Assembly: GCF_036898095.1 (NCBI RefSeq)
Contig: NC_090729.1
Coordinates: 63,328,758 to 63,392,757, forward strand
Length of the DNA stretch: 64,000 nucleotides
Origin: Palaemon carinicauda
Lineage: Eukaryota > Arthropoda > Malacostraca > Decapoda > Palaemonidae
Reading direction: 5' to 3'
Shown: piece after piece, positions 1 through 11,359 of the stretch
Layout of the letters: each line of letters starts with the position of its first letter
Numbering within the stretch: position 1 is the stretch's first letter
Made by a program: the position numbers and the translations under genes
Notes under the pieces: model-generated
What the model saw: only the letters and a program-made list of their open reading frames with translations
Database searches by the model: none
What the model was told of the DNA's origin: nothing

Positions 1-189
1 TCGACCATAGACACAACTACTCCTTTGTTACGCCTCTCTACCTCGGCGTATGCACACTCGATCCTACACCAACTCAACTACGTGTGGCTAACATAACATT
101 TTGATGAGATGAAAACCAATTCGTTTATTAAGTCTAAAAACCGTAAATGGAAGTACCATTCAGTTAAATGAAGCATTTCTGTCATTACA
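1..189 (-). mobile_element. LTR fragment of a Ty3/gypsy-type retrotransposon
   Basis: This stretch matches the outer end of the complete solo LTR at 47791-48831. The two share long runs such as CACGTAGTTGAG (minus strand) and both end in the same TGTAATGACAG start, whose first base here is at 189. The similarity stops exactly at 189. On the minus strand the preceding bases contain a purine run (AAGGGGGAAA, about 209-218), as expected of a polypurine tract upstream of a 3' LTR. The rest of the LTR lies outside the window. A minus-strand open frame at 78-392 crosses the boundary, but I do not recognise its product. Confidence 0.6.
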
Positions 190-219
190 CGGCCTCTGGA
201 CGGTAAAATTTCCCCCTTA

Positions 220-960
220 GTATTTAAAAGTGACGGATAGGAAACTGTGCCAGTAAAGTTGTTAGCCAGGTGTTTGTGACCCGAGTGTAAGTGCTCTTTA
301 TCCTCCCCTGATAATCTTTGTGTAACTGACGTAGGGAGCATTTCCTGGACTAAGTTCCCAGTCGACCATTTAATTAAATAGAAATTTTCCACAACTATGA
401 TAAACGAGCATCCGAAAACTTATAGATTTAATTCTCTAAGATTCAAACCTCCTTCTATTTGATTGATAATATGTTTGTAATATAAGCATCTAGTATGGGA
501 TAGTTAAACCGACGATATCGAAGAGAGTAAACTAGGTAAGGGATAGTAGCAAGTGTAAGGTTCGTTCTTGTGTTTCGAAGATGAAGATCCCTTTTTTTTT
601 AACCTTCCTACAATATCAATGTAAACTCTTGTTCAACACTTTAGATCCGAAATAGAGCCCACGAGTGAAATGGCTTTAGTAAAAAAAAAACAAAATTAGG
701 CGTATAAATTATTTAGTTACATGCAGAGTATTTGAGGTCTCTGAACCAATGATAAAACATTTTCCTAGAGTGAAGTTTATGAACTTCATCTCCAGAGTTA
801 TTGTTAAGGTGTTGTGCCCTTCATTGATTATATAGTGTTCCTGTCCCCTTCAGCTAATTCTTTGTTGCATGTTGTTGAGAAAAAAACTGGTTCCCAAACA
901 GATTCATCGAAATGGAAATTCTCCAGAGTAGAATTATCCTTCGTATGCTTCAGTATTAAT
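220..960. repeat. Diverged interspersed repeat, first cluster
   Basis: Two neighbouring segments (about 225-400 and 400-960) resemble each other and later copies at 1826-2505 and 15690-15860. Shared landmarks are a start like GATAAACGAnCATC, a mid-section around GGTGTnTGTGCCCTTCA, and an end with TTCCC followed by TTTCCACA. The copies differ by many substitutions and indels, so this is an old dispersed family. I see no coding capacity. Confidence 0.5.
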
Positions 961-1825
961 AACCACTCTATAGAAAGAATATTGCTATTATAATTTTTTT
1001 TTTTTTTCGTGTGAGATGTAATGTTCTTTTGATAACCAGAATAGTCCTATATAAGGTATTAATATGCGCCATGATAAAGTTCCCTTAACATTAGACATTC
1101 TCTCTGCTTTTAGACTGAAGCTATATCTTTTCTGTAATATTCTAGGATAATGCAATATCTTCTCAAAATATGAGAGTAATTCAAGGAAAACATTCTGTTC
1201 GTTAAAGATGGGCTGTGTGTTCGACTTTTACTGTCTTGCTAAATTTTACCCAGTTCAATGCAGATGGAATTCGGAAAGTAATTGAATGATATTTCCAAGG
1301 GCTGTGTTGTCACTTGCCCCTTTCAAAAGTTTTTTAAGAATGAAGGACCGCTGGTTAGTTAACAATTATTCATGATATAGGAAACAGATTCGATTTTTGA
1401 AAGTATGAACATTATCTTGAATATTTCTAATCATTTATGCTAATGACGAATTTATTAGGACGTAATTTTTTTTTTAATTGAATTGAATTCATAAACTTTT
1501 TTTTTCATAAAGTTCTTATAATTGGATTTTTATTTTTACCTTTTTTTTGTCTTGAAGAAATATTTTGAATACTTCAGAATTGTAGAGCAATTAAAAAAGA
1601 AATAGGACTTCCAGGATTATCCTACTATTCTTTAATTTTCTTTAACTATATACTATCTCTGGTTCAATCTTCAATCTTGATTTATCTTAACTTTTTTCAC
1701 GAGAAGGTCCGTAACCTTATTATCTTTACTTTCTATTTCCTTAAAACTCTTGGTCCTCGCGAGAAGAGAAAAGCAAAGCCCTGGTTGGTCAAGTCATCCA
1801 TTTCTAGCTTTTGTCTTCTTTAGGT
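961..1825. other. No feature seen
   Basis: AT-rich DNA with short T runs and no open frame of note. I recognise nothing here. Confidence 0.6.
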
Positions 1826-2505
1826 TACTTTGATAAACGAACATCTGAAAACTTATAGATTGACATATTTAAAATGCAAACCTCCTTTTATTTGAGTGTT
1901 TATGTGTTCTTAATATAATCATCTTGTTATGGGACATTTGTATCTACGGGCCAACCAAGGGAAAGGCCCGTGCCAACAACAAGTGTTGGCTTTAATACCC
2001 CAACAACAACAAGGACATTTGTTCCCGAAATAATGAAGAGAGTAATTGGATTTACAGTATAAGTTTTTTTCCTTTGCTTTGAAAGTGAAGATTCATATCA
2101 TAACTTTCTTATAATACATTCCTGGTCCCATCCACCGCCTTCAACAATATTGTTTAGATTAACGTAAATTCCTCTTCAGTATTTCAATGGCATCTCTAAA
2201 ATAGTTCTTGAGAGTGAGATGACTTTAGTAATGATAAAATCATTCAGTCACATATGAAGTTTTATAGGTCTCTGCACGAATGATGAAGCTATTTTCTAGC
2301 CTTGAGGTTTGTGAACTTCATCGCCAAAATCATTGCCAGGGTGTATTGCCCTTCAGTGATTATATAGGGCTCTTATCCTCCTCCATTAATTCTTTGTTGC
2401 ATGTTTAGGGCGACATTCCGTGAACAACAATCATTTCCCACTCAGATTCAATCAAAACATATTTTCCACAGTAGATTTATCCTCTCGTATGCTTTTGTTG
2501 TCTTC
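1826..2505. repeat. Diverged interspersed repeat, second copy
   Basis: This follows the same order of landmarks as 400-960: GATAAACGAACATCTGAAAAC at the left, then the GTATTGCCCTTCAGTGATTAT block, then TTTCCACAGTAGA at the right. It differs from the first copy by the 71-bp insertion at 1942-2012. No protein is encoded. Confidence 0.5.
1942..2012 (+). mobile_element. 71-bp retroposon-like insertion with 10-bp target duplication
   Basis: The segment is flanked on both sides by GGACATTTGT (1932-1941 and 2013-2022). It ends in a CAA-rich tail (CCAACAACAACAA) and is absent from the related repeat copy at 400-960. A target duplication plus a simple tail suggests target-primed retroposition of a short SINE-like sequence. 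The insert contains the inverted pair GGGCC...GGCCC near its start. Whether it is a complete small SINE or a 5'-truncated one cannot be told from one copy. Confidence 0.6.
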
Positions 2506-2526
2506 TGTCTTTCATGAATGACGGGA

Positions 2527-2695
2527 TGTAGGAATGTTCAATTTGATGTACGATATGTTTTCCCTGTTATGTGTATCTCTTAGCACGGGGTTCAGGAAAA
2601 GACACAATTCAGTTCCCGCTCATCCCTTGATCTGTAATCAACTCTTGTACATTAAAGGAATCAACTGTTCCCGAGTATGTCTTAACCTGCTTACA
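2527..2695 (+). repeat. 5' LTR of the gypsy element
   Basis: It starts TGTAGGAATG and ends CTGCTTACA, and matches 7460-7588 plus 10774-10817. At 169 bp it is a short LTR. It contains the uninterrupted sequence around CATTAAAGGAATC (2650-2662), which is the empty version of the insertion site occupied in the 3' LTR. Confidence 0.9.
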
Positions 2696-2794
2696 TGGCG
2701 TAGTGAATCTCGTTCCAAAGCAGGACCTACAAGATGCTGAGACGAGGCCATCACAACACACCCAGGGGCACAGCAAGACGGTCCCCCAGGGGCA

Positions 2795-4339
2795 TTGCAA
2801 GCAAGAATGCAACACCGGCACGCCGGCGCCACGAGGGACAGGACTTGTTACAGGTTTTGGTTGGCCTCATGGCACAAGGAAGACCACATGGTTCAGCCTC
2901 GGCAGGTGTTAGGGCGATGTTTCCCCGAGAAGTGTAGCTATGAGATGACACAAAGCAGTTTTCGAGAATGGTGTCGCTCTATGAGTGATTGGCTGGCCTT
3001 AGGAAACGTCTCAGGAGAGAATGCACTTATCAGTATCCGGTTAAACTGCGATGAGAAGTTAAGGATGGCTATAGATGCAACGCACTCAGAGGTTCAGTGG
3101 AACTCATTAACGGCCTCTGAGGCATTTGACAAACTGGAGGAGATCACGACGAAGTCTGTGAATAAGGCAGTAGCATGAGACAAGTTTTTCTCAGCGCAAC
3201 AAGGCGATCAAGAAACCGCGAAATCTTTTGCGCATAGGTGCCAACAATTGGCCTTAGATTGGGGGTTTAAGTGTCCCCATTGTCGAGCTGATCTGAATGA
3301 TTTTGTGTTAGTTCAGCGGATAACAAGTGGTTTAAGCAATGTGGGACTTAAGCAAGAGATCCTACAGGATCATGAGGTTTTCAATACTGTGCAGAAATTG
3401 TTACGTAAATGTGAAATTTATAAATCCGCAGAAAAGGATAGTATTAGCGCTCGTGGAAGGGCAAACGTAGCTAGTTTGGTAAAAGGGGATGAGATAGGCT
3501 TAGGCCTAGTTGAAAGTGGGTTAGAAGGTGAGAGTAAAATTATTGCTGGCTATAGGTCTAATAATAGTGACAAGGGACAGGGCCGTGGCCGTAGTAGCTC
3601 GAAACCTAGAGGTAGCAGTAAGTCAGATACCAGGTATAAAAAGTGTAGTGGTCGTTCTCATCGGCAGGGAAAATGTCCTGCTGATAATGTTAACTGTTTT
3701 CAGTGTGGTATTCTGGGGCACTTTGCTAAATTCTGTCGTCAAGGGGGGCAACAGCCCGCCAAAACGGCGCCTATTGTGGACGCGTCTGTTACGTCATGCA
3801 CTGTTGCCTATCCACCTGCGGACAATCGCCAGGTAGGCCTATGTAGGGCAGTGGGGAAACTGCCGATGGTGAAAATAAAGGTAAAGCATGAGTTCTCATG
3901 TGAGTGTGTCGTTGTTAAGGCTGTTCCAGACACAGGGGCAGAAGTGTGTATAGTAGGGGTTGATTTGTTACCAAAATTGGGTTTGAAGGTACCTAATCTC
4001 TCTCGGTGTAATGTCATTGTAAATCACACAGGGGAGAAGTCATTGAGAATATATGGGTCAGTTGATATGCTAATAGAATTGGGTGATAAATCAGTGAGCA
4101 CTAGTGTTATCGTTGTGCAAGGTGCTACCCGTTTTTATATGTCTTTAGGAGTGTGTAAATCACTAGGTCTAGTGCATACAAAGTTTCCCCATCATACTGT
4201 CGCTACCGTGAATGACGTTACTCGGAAACCCTCTGCGTCGACTAACCCCCGCCAAACGCCTGAAGAAAACGTTCGCACACGGGTGGTCGTCAACGCGAGA
4301 TGCCATACGCTGCCACGGAGGAGAATGTCCCTAGGCTGA
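2795..4339 (+). pseudogene. gag: Gypsy gag-protease ORF, broken by one stop
   Basis: This would encode the structural Gag protein with a C-terminal aspartic protease. The frame is open from 2795 except for a single in-frame TGA at 3176-3178; the two halves (127 and 363 codons) are in the same frame. The second half holds a CCHC zinc knuckle (CFQCGILGHFAKFC, about residue 150 of that half) and an upstream partial C-H-C motif, both expected to bind nucleic acid. The protease signature PDTGAEV has its catalytic Asp at about residue 228. The stop TGA at 4337-4339 lies inside the start of the pol frame. The start codon is uncertain because upstream sequence in other frames is also open. Confidence 0.85.
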
Positions 4340-7167
4340 GGGACTGGCTACTGCAACGTTTTGCGAAGACTACGTTCAACGTTTCAAGAAACCCTCTGCC
4401 GATGATGAAAGGAGTCCCTCACCACATTCACCTGAGGGAAGGTGCCATCCCCTATGCCTGTCATACACCTATGCCAGTTCCTAAGCATTCGGAGGCCGAT
4501 GTTAAGGCTCAGCTCGACGAAGATGTCAAATTAGGAGTAATTACGGATGTCCCTGCTGGTACAGCTACAGACTGGTGTGCGAGGATGGTAGTAGTAGCAA
4601 AGAAAAATGGTAAACCACGGAGGACCGTGGACTATCAAGAGCTTAATAAGAATTGCAAACGAGAAACGCATCACACATGTGCTCCTTTTGACATGGTCTC
4701 GGGTGTGCCACTTCGTACATATAAGACTGTAGTTGATGCCTATGCCGGATTCCACCAGGTGCCATTAGATGAGGAGAGCCGACAGTTGACAACGTTTATT
4801 ACACCATGGGGGAAATACCAGTATTGTCGAACACCTATGGGTCATTGCGTGGCCCCCGATGCATACACGAAAAGGTTCGATGACGTCATTATTGATGTAC
4901 ACAGAAAGTACAAGTGCATAGATGACGTGTTGTTATATGACGACAGTGTTGAGGGAGCCTTTTGGCATACTTGTGATTTTTTGCAATTATGTGGAGATAA
5001 TGGTATTACGCTGAATCCGGATAAATTCCGATTTTGTCAAAGACCAGTAGAGTTTGTAGGGTATGAACTTGATTGGGATAATTATAGGCCTTCTAATGAG
5101 CGTATGAGTGCCATTAACAACTTCCCCATGCCTGCAAGCCCAACTATCACAGATATAAGATCTTGGTTTGGACTTGTGAACCAAATTGCACCTTTCGTGG
5201 CTGTAGCACCAGTAATGGAACCATTCAGAGATCTTCTCAAGAAATCCCCCCATCGGAAAGTTTATTGGGACCAACGCCTTCAAAACAGTTTTGTTGCAGC
5301 CTGGGACAGCATTTGCAAGATGTTGGGCGACAGACTGACATATTATGATAAGACAAGGTTCACTGCTGTTGTTACCGATTGGTGCAGAGAAGGGATGGGA
5401 TTTGTTATATTGCAACAATATTGCAATTGCGAGGATCTCAATGCCCCTTTTTGTTGTAAGGGGGGATGGAAACTGTCATTATGTGGCAGCAGGCACCTGA
5501 CGGAGGCGGAGGCCGGCTATGCCATCATTGAGGGGGAAGCGGCTGCAGTAGTATGGTGCCTTAGGAAATCGAGATTGTTTTTACTGGGATGCCCGAATTT
5601 CATTTTAATCATGGACCATAGACCTTTGGTAAAACTCTTTGGGTATAGGAGCCTAAAAGACATTGCAAACCCGAGACTACTAAGGTTGAAGGAGAAAACT
5701 ATGCAATATAGTTTTACCATAAGATATTTGCCAGGGAAGAAGAATTCGGCAGCCGATACGTTATTAAGATACCCAGTGATTCGCAGTGAAACTACCGTCA
5801 AAGGCGAAGAAGAGGAGGCACTTAAGAACGAAGTTTGTATTGCCTCCATGACGTCATCGCTGGCGAATGACGTCATTACTATGGACTAGGCTACCATGAG
5901 GGGGGAAGCAGAGAAGGATCCTGATTATTTACTATTGCAGCGACGTGTCAGCGAAGGGGGTTGGCCGTCGTCAAGGTCTCAAGTGGAGCACTGCCTAAAA
6001 CTTTTTTTCAATGTACGTGATAGACTGAGTGTCATTGAAGGATTAGTCACATATGCATATGACGAGGGGCATGTTCGTCTGGTAGTTCCGGAGGTACTAC
6101 GTTTACGCATTGCAACCAATTTACATTCAGGTCATCAATCAACTGACTCCATGATTAGAAGAGCACGACAGGCGGTTTATTGGCCTGGGATTGAGGGTGA
6201 CTTGGCAAATTATAGGGCACAGTGTCATGATTGCAACGGTGCGGCACCTTCGCAACAAAGGGAAAGTATTATATACACTCCCCCTCCCAAATATCCATTT
6301 CAGAGAACTGTTGAAGATTTATTTCAAGTAGCAGGAAGGCAGTATATGGTCTACGCCGATCGACTGACTGGATGGATGGAAATTTATTTCTTCGCTAACG
6401 GAACTACATCCGCGAGATTGATCCCAGTTTTTAGAAGATATTTTATGCAGTGGAGAGCACCTGAAGAAATATCAGTGGACGAGGGCACGAATCTAACGAG
6501 CATGGAAATGAGACATTTCTTCGGTAAGTGGGGGGTATCTATGAGAGTGTCGTCTGCTCACTACCCCCAGTCCAACGGGCGGGCAGAAGCTGCTGTGCGC
6601 ACCGCCAAACGAACATTAATTGGTAATACTCTACCGGATGGAGGGCTAGACAATGATAAGGTAGCTCAGGCAATATTGCAGTATAGAAATACACCATTAC
6701 GTGGTACAGATAAGTCTCCTGCAGAGCTGGCCATGGGTCGCCAACTTCGAGATTCGGTGCCAATGTTAAAAAGTTAGCATTGGTCGGAAACCTTGTCCGC
6801 AAGAGAGAGGGAAAGAAGCGTTGTTGAGCAACGAATATCATCCAAGTATAACGAGAAAGCCAAGGATCATTCCCCCCTACAAATAGGTGAGAGGGTAGCT
6901 ATCCAGGATGTGACTACACGAGCCTGGAATAGAAGCGGGGTGGTTATTGAAAAGAATAGATACCGCCAATACCGCATAAGGTTAGACGGGAGCGGAAGAA
7001 TTTCAACAAGAAATCGCAAGCATTTGAGATCCCTGCCACTCACACCACCTGAGGGAGAACCTACTCCCACCGCCTCGGGGGAGGCTGGCCCAGTACCCAC
7101 CCAGGAGAGAAGTAGCACTAGGGTACGTCGTCCTCCGCAATGGCACGATGATTATATTACAGAGTAA
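4264..7167 (+). pseudogene. pol: Gypsy pol (RT, RNase H, integrase), broken by two stops
   Basis: The frame opens after a TGA at 4261-4263 and overlaps the gag end, in the -1 frame relative to gag. Reverse transcriptase occupies roughly 4450-5060, with the metal-binding motif CIDD at about 4915-4926; this family has Cys where most have Tyr. RNase H and a tether follow to about 5790. An in-frame TAG lies at 5887-5889. The integrase has a zinc-binding start (HSGH...CHDC, 6127-6235), and the catalytic D, D and E appear in VEDLF, SVDEGTN and SNGRAEAA. A second TAG is at 6775-6777, after which the C-terminal chromatin-binding part runs to 7167. The frame is otherwise continuous from 4264, so the decay is by point mutation. 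The protein would copy and integrate the element. Confidence 0.88.
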
Positions 7168-7459
7168 TTCATTTTAGTTGTGTTTAATAAATATCCCCTA
7201 AACATGTCAAGTTTTGTTCATATACTTTAATCCTGATTATTTGTGTTTAATAAGTGTTCCTCTAGCCATGTTTACCATTTATGTATGTTCCAGCGCTGTG
7301 TCCAAAGGACTATCTTTATTATAGCTGAATTCCTTTTGCTTCATATGTTACTACCTTTACCAGTTTTATTATTTTTGCAACTAAAAGGAGAAATCTATAC
7401 TTATGTTTTGAATATACTATGTTTGTTTTGAATGGGGAGCTTTGATCTTAAAGGGGAGG

Positions 7460-7588
7460 TGTAGGAATGTTCAATTTGATGTACGATATGTTTTCCCTGT
7501 TATGTGTATCTCTTTGCACGGGGTTCAGGAAAAGACACAAGTCAGTTCCCGCTCATCCCTTGATCTGTAATCAACTCTTGTACATTAA
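7460..7588 (+). repeat. 3' LTR of the gypsy element, left part
   Basis: This matches 2527-2655 of the 5' LTR up to CATTAA, where the nested element begins. The remaining 44 bp are at 10774-10817. A purine tract sits immediately before it. Confidence 0.9.
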
Positions 7589-10500
7589 CCCTGGATAGGT
7601 ACGCTCCTCGGACACCCCTTTAAGGGTATACTCGGACGCGAACGACCCCGACGCCAAAAAAAATTCTTGAAAAATCAGTTTTTGCAGTAACCTCCTTTTT
7701 TCTTTTGCCAAAAAAAACTTCAATGAATGCTTAAAACAACTGTAAAGATAAATACTACTCATCTGCAGAAAAACTATTTATTATAAATATTTTAGAAAAT
7801 TAAGTAGAAAAAAAAGACCTGACATAAAAATTCATAAAAAAAGTTTATACATATATACACAATTCCTTTTAGGAATTGATTTTTGAATGTTTAGGACATA
7901 TCTTGATGTATTTTGGATGAAGTCAGACCCATGGAGGTGAAGATCTGAAATGAGGAAAAAAGGGTAACTTTTTTTGGCCAAAAAAATTTGTCCAAATTTC
8001 ATGAATTTTTTTGGGTACCCAAATGAAATAGGAAGTGGCTAATTTTTTTAGGGAATAAACATATGTTATCCTAAAATAGAAATATGTAAAAAAATCTTCA
8101 TTATTTTGTAAATTACATTTATATCAGGGGCCATATCTAAAGGTCATTTTTTGAGTACTTAGAAATTTCGTAAAAAAATACATATATTTAATATATAATA
8201 TGATATTTATGCAGGTAAAAATATACCAAAATATCACAAATTCTATAGGGAACAAGAATATATATAGATATGGCAGCTTACGCTTCGGATATGTCCACAA
8301 AATGGCCGCCAACCACACTGACTCAGACTCCCTAATCTGCCACTTGAAATGTAGGAAGGGTATGTCAATTTCAAGGTGTTATTTACTAATCTAATTATTA
8401 TTGGATATGCATAAAAATTGTATGGTGGGTTGCTGGATAATTGACGATTATTTTAAGACTATAAAATTAAAATTCTGACCCAAAAAAATTTTTTTGAAGG
8501 GAAATAAAATCGAAAAAAAATAAAAATGTAAAACAATATAATATTTTAGCTAAAAAAAAATTGATGATATTCAATCAAAAAAAAAAAGTAAACAAAATTT
8601 TCCAACAAATAAACATCTAGAGGAATCATTACTCTGTGATAGTTCCTTAGTACGTAGTAATTTTGAAAGAATTGGGAAAAAACGAAAAAATGACAATCAC
8701 CGGAAAATCGAACACATACCTATATATACGCCATATCTGGCTAAAAAAAAGATAGGCATGGGTAGCCAGATCATCTAGAAACACTTTCCAACACTATAAA
8801 AATATAAGTTTTGCGACACTACTTGCCAATTCCTTACGGTAACATGACTAAGCAAAAAAATGCAAAACAAATAAAAAGGGGCACTCGCGGAAAAATGGCT
8901 AACATTCTAATATACGGCATTTCAGAAAAAAAAAATTCAGCCACGTGCTAGGCAAACCATCAAGGCACATTTTCCGACAAATAAACATCTAAATGAATAA
9001 TTACTCTGTGATAGTTCCTTAGTACGTAGTAATTTTGAAAGAAATGGGAAAAAACGAAAAAATGGCATCACAGGAAAATCGAACACATACCTATATATAC
9101 GCCATATCTGGCTAAAAAAAGAAGATAGGCATGGGTAGCCAGATCATCTAGAAACACTTTCCAACACTATAAAATTATAAGTTTTGCGACACTACTTGCC
9201 AATTCCTTACGGTAACATGACTAAGCAAAAAAATGCAAAACAAATAAAAACGGGCACTCGTGGAAAAATGGCCATTCTAATATACGGCATTTCAGAAAAA
9301 AAAAATTTCAGGCACGTGCTAGGCAAACCATCAAGGCACATTTTCCGACAAATAAACATATAAATGAAATATTACTCTGTGATAGTTCCTTAGTACGTAG
9401 TAATTTTGAAAGAAATGGGAAAAAACGAAAAAATGGCAATCACAGGAAAATCGAACACATACTTATATATACGCCATATCTGGCTAAAAAAAAATAGGCA
9501 TGGGTAGCCAGATCATCTAGAAACACTTTCCAACACTAAAAAAATATAAGTTTTGCGACACTACTTGCCAATTCCTTACGGTAACATGACTAAGCAAAAA
9601 AATGCAAAACAAATAAAAAAGGGCACTCGCAGAAAAATGCCCAACATTCTAATATACGGCATCTCAGATAAAAAAAAAGACATGCACGTGTTAGCCCAAC
9701 CATCAAGGCACACTTTCTAACACATAAACATGAAAAAAAAATCAATAATATACGGCAATTCCTTACTACGTAGTAAATTTTTACAAATATTGAAAAAAAA
9801 CAGAAATTGGCAACCGCAGTTAAATACCCAATATACCAATAACTACGTCGTATCTGACAAAAAAAAAATCACGCATGGGTAGCCAGATCATCTAGACACA
9901 CTTTCCAACACTAAAAAAGCAAAAATTTTACGACACTATTTCGCAATATCTTACGGAAAAATGACTTGGCAAAAAAATGAAAAAAAAATGAAAAAGGGAC
10001 ACTCGCGGTAAAATGCCCGACATTCTAATATACGGCATCTCAGATAAAAAAAAAGACATGCACGTGTTAGCCCAACCATCAAGGCACACTTTCTAACACA
10101 TAAACATGAAAAAAAAAATGAATAATATACGGTAATTCCTTTATATGAGTAATTTTTACAAATATTGAAAAAAAACAGAAATTGGTAACCGCAGTTAAAT
10201 ACCCAATATACCAATAACTACGTCGTATCTGACAAAAACAAAGTCATGCATGGGTAGCCAAATCATCTAGACACACATTCCAACACTAAACAAGCAAAAG
10301 TTTTACGACCCTATTTGGCAATATCTTACGGAAAAATGACTTGGCAAAAAAATGAAAAAAAAATGAAAAAGGGGCACTCGCGGTAAAATGGTCCTCGTGG
10401 TGATGAACGACATTTTAACTAAAAAAAAATCATGCACATGGTAGCCAAACAATCCACCAAGACTTTCCACAACTGATAACCTATACAAGTTGCACCATTC

Positions 10501-10773
10501 TACGACAATTTCATAATACGTAATAACTTTGATAATTATGCAAACTACCTTAGAAGGGTAAACTCGGTCGCGAACGACCCCGACGCGTCTCAGAAATCGG
10601 GGAAGGAGTACAGCTACAGCAATGCACATCTGGACACTACTAGAGCGTGTAGGGGAGACACCTCCTGCAGGTCGATCACCCACAAATTCAGTCACGGGGG
10701 TGAGTCACGTGAGAAAAACCTGTTTTTTTTTTGACGCTTGGGGTCGCAAACGACCCATCGTACCTATCCAGGG
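7589..10773. mobile_element. piggyBac-type non-autonomous element, copy 1 (3.2 kb)
   Basis: The ends are inverted, CCCTGGATAGGTACG and CGTACCTATCCAGGG, and TTAA is duplicated on both sides (7585-7588, 10774-10777). The CCC start and TTAA duplication are those of the piggyBac superfamily. Just inside the ends are related GC-rich motifs (GCGAACGACCCCGACGC at about 7639 and 10569) and a near-palindrome GGGTCGCAAACGACCC (10741-10756). There is no transposase: the longest open frame is 130 codons and looks random, so movement would need a transposase supplied elsewhere. The middle is a satellite-like array (8600-10170). A second copy is at 27066-30241. Confidence 0.85.
8600..10170. repeat. Tandem ~370-bp satellite units inside the piggyBac-type element
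   Basis: Units restart at about 8606, 8978, 9349, 9719 and 10095, each beginning near ACAAATAAACATnTA or ACACATAAACATGAA. The first three units are similar to each other. The last two form a more diverged subtype (TACGTAGTAAATTTTTACA, CCGTTAAAT-like variants). Each unit has two related halves of about 185 bp, marked by TTCCTTAGTACG and TTCCTTACGGTAAC followed by CATATC or CGGCATTTC blocks. Confidence 0.8.
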
Positions 10774-10851
10774 TTAAAGGAATCAACTGTTCCCGAGTGA
10801 GTCTTAACCTGCTTACACGGGATGTGAAGGTCAGGCAAAAAGCCTAAGAGA

Positions 10852-10874
10852 NNNNNNNNNNNNNNNNNNNNNNN
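10852..10874. other. Assembly gap (23 N)
   Basis: A run of 23 undetermined bases lies 30 bp beyond the gypsy target duplication. Sequence continuity across it is not guaranteed. Confidence 1.
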
Positions 10875-11359
10875 TTTGGAAAAGGAGGATGCTACTGCAT
10901 AAGCCTAGGGGCTCCAACAGGGAAAAATAGGCCAGTAAGGAAAGGAACTGACACTCACCATGTGCTGCAGGTAGCATTGTCCAGAATTTTCAACAAGACC
11001 ATGTAACAAGTGAGTAGCAGCTAATATACAAGAAACTCTTACTGGATACACACATACCCCGATTGCCCAAATTTTTCGTCCTCAATAGGGGATCTTAGTT
11101 TAGCCGACATAGCCAACTGAGCAAGAGGCACTCAAAGAATGTACTCTTGTTTCAGTCGCTCAGCTCAAAGAGTGTGACTACAGGGATGTTAATTCCCTTT
11201 TTCTTATCATACAGGGCTTCCACGGCGGCCTTCTGCCACTCTGAAAACCAGACTCCTCGTCAAACACAGAAGAACAAACTAACTTAACCCAGAAGCCGTA
11301 GCCTTACCTACCAGGGGGCTACGTCCCCTACAACACCCGCTCTTAGACTGTCATATTCT
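10875..11359. other. Repeat fragment, then no recognised feature
   Basis: The first ~80 bp (GGGGCTCCAACAGGGAAAAATAGG and neighbours) resemble the start of the interspersed repeat at 14340-14926 (CCAGCGGGATAAATAGGCC). The rest has no open frame or motif I recognise. Confidence 0.45.

Larger units (their letters stand above)
2527..10817 (+). mobile_element. Full-length Ty3/gypsy retrotransposon (degenerate) with a nested insertion
   Basis: The element runs from a 169-bp 5' LTR (2527-2695) to a 3' LTR (7460-7588 continued at 10774-10817). It is flanked by the 5-bp target duplication CGGGA (2522-2526 and 10818-10822). The LTRs begin TGTAGG and end TTACA. Without the nested insert the element is about 5.1 kb. 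Order: LTR, primer-binding site starting TGGCG right after 2695, gag with zinc knuckle and protease, then RT-RNase H-integrase, a purine tract (AAGGGGAGG, 7451-7459), LTR. The two LTRs are nearly identical, yet the reading frames carry several stops, so this copy is inactive. The RT type resembles animal gypsy elements whose RT reads CVDD or CIDD rather than YxDD. Confidence 0.9.

Noticed and set aside
2609..2951. Several short overlapping frames around the 5' LTR end
   Set aside because: They cross the LTR and leader and do not correspond to any element protein other than the gag frame beginning at 2795.
8124..8318. A 64-codon minus frame conserved between the two piggyBac-type copies (also 27606-27800)
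   Set aside because: The copies are near-identical over their whole length, and the differences change amino acids freely. It is low-complexity Ile/Tyr/Phe sequence, so there is no sign of a real protein.
8600..10170. CRISPR-like array because of regular repeats
   Set aside because: The units are ~370 bp and repeat throughout with no unique spacers, in eukaryotic DNA; this is a satellite array.
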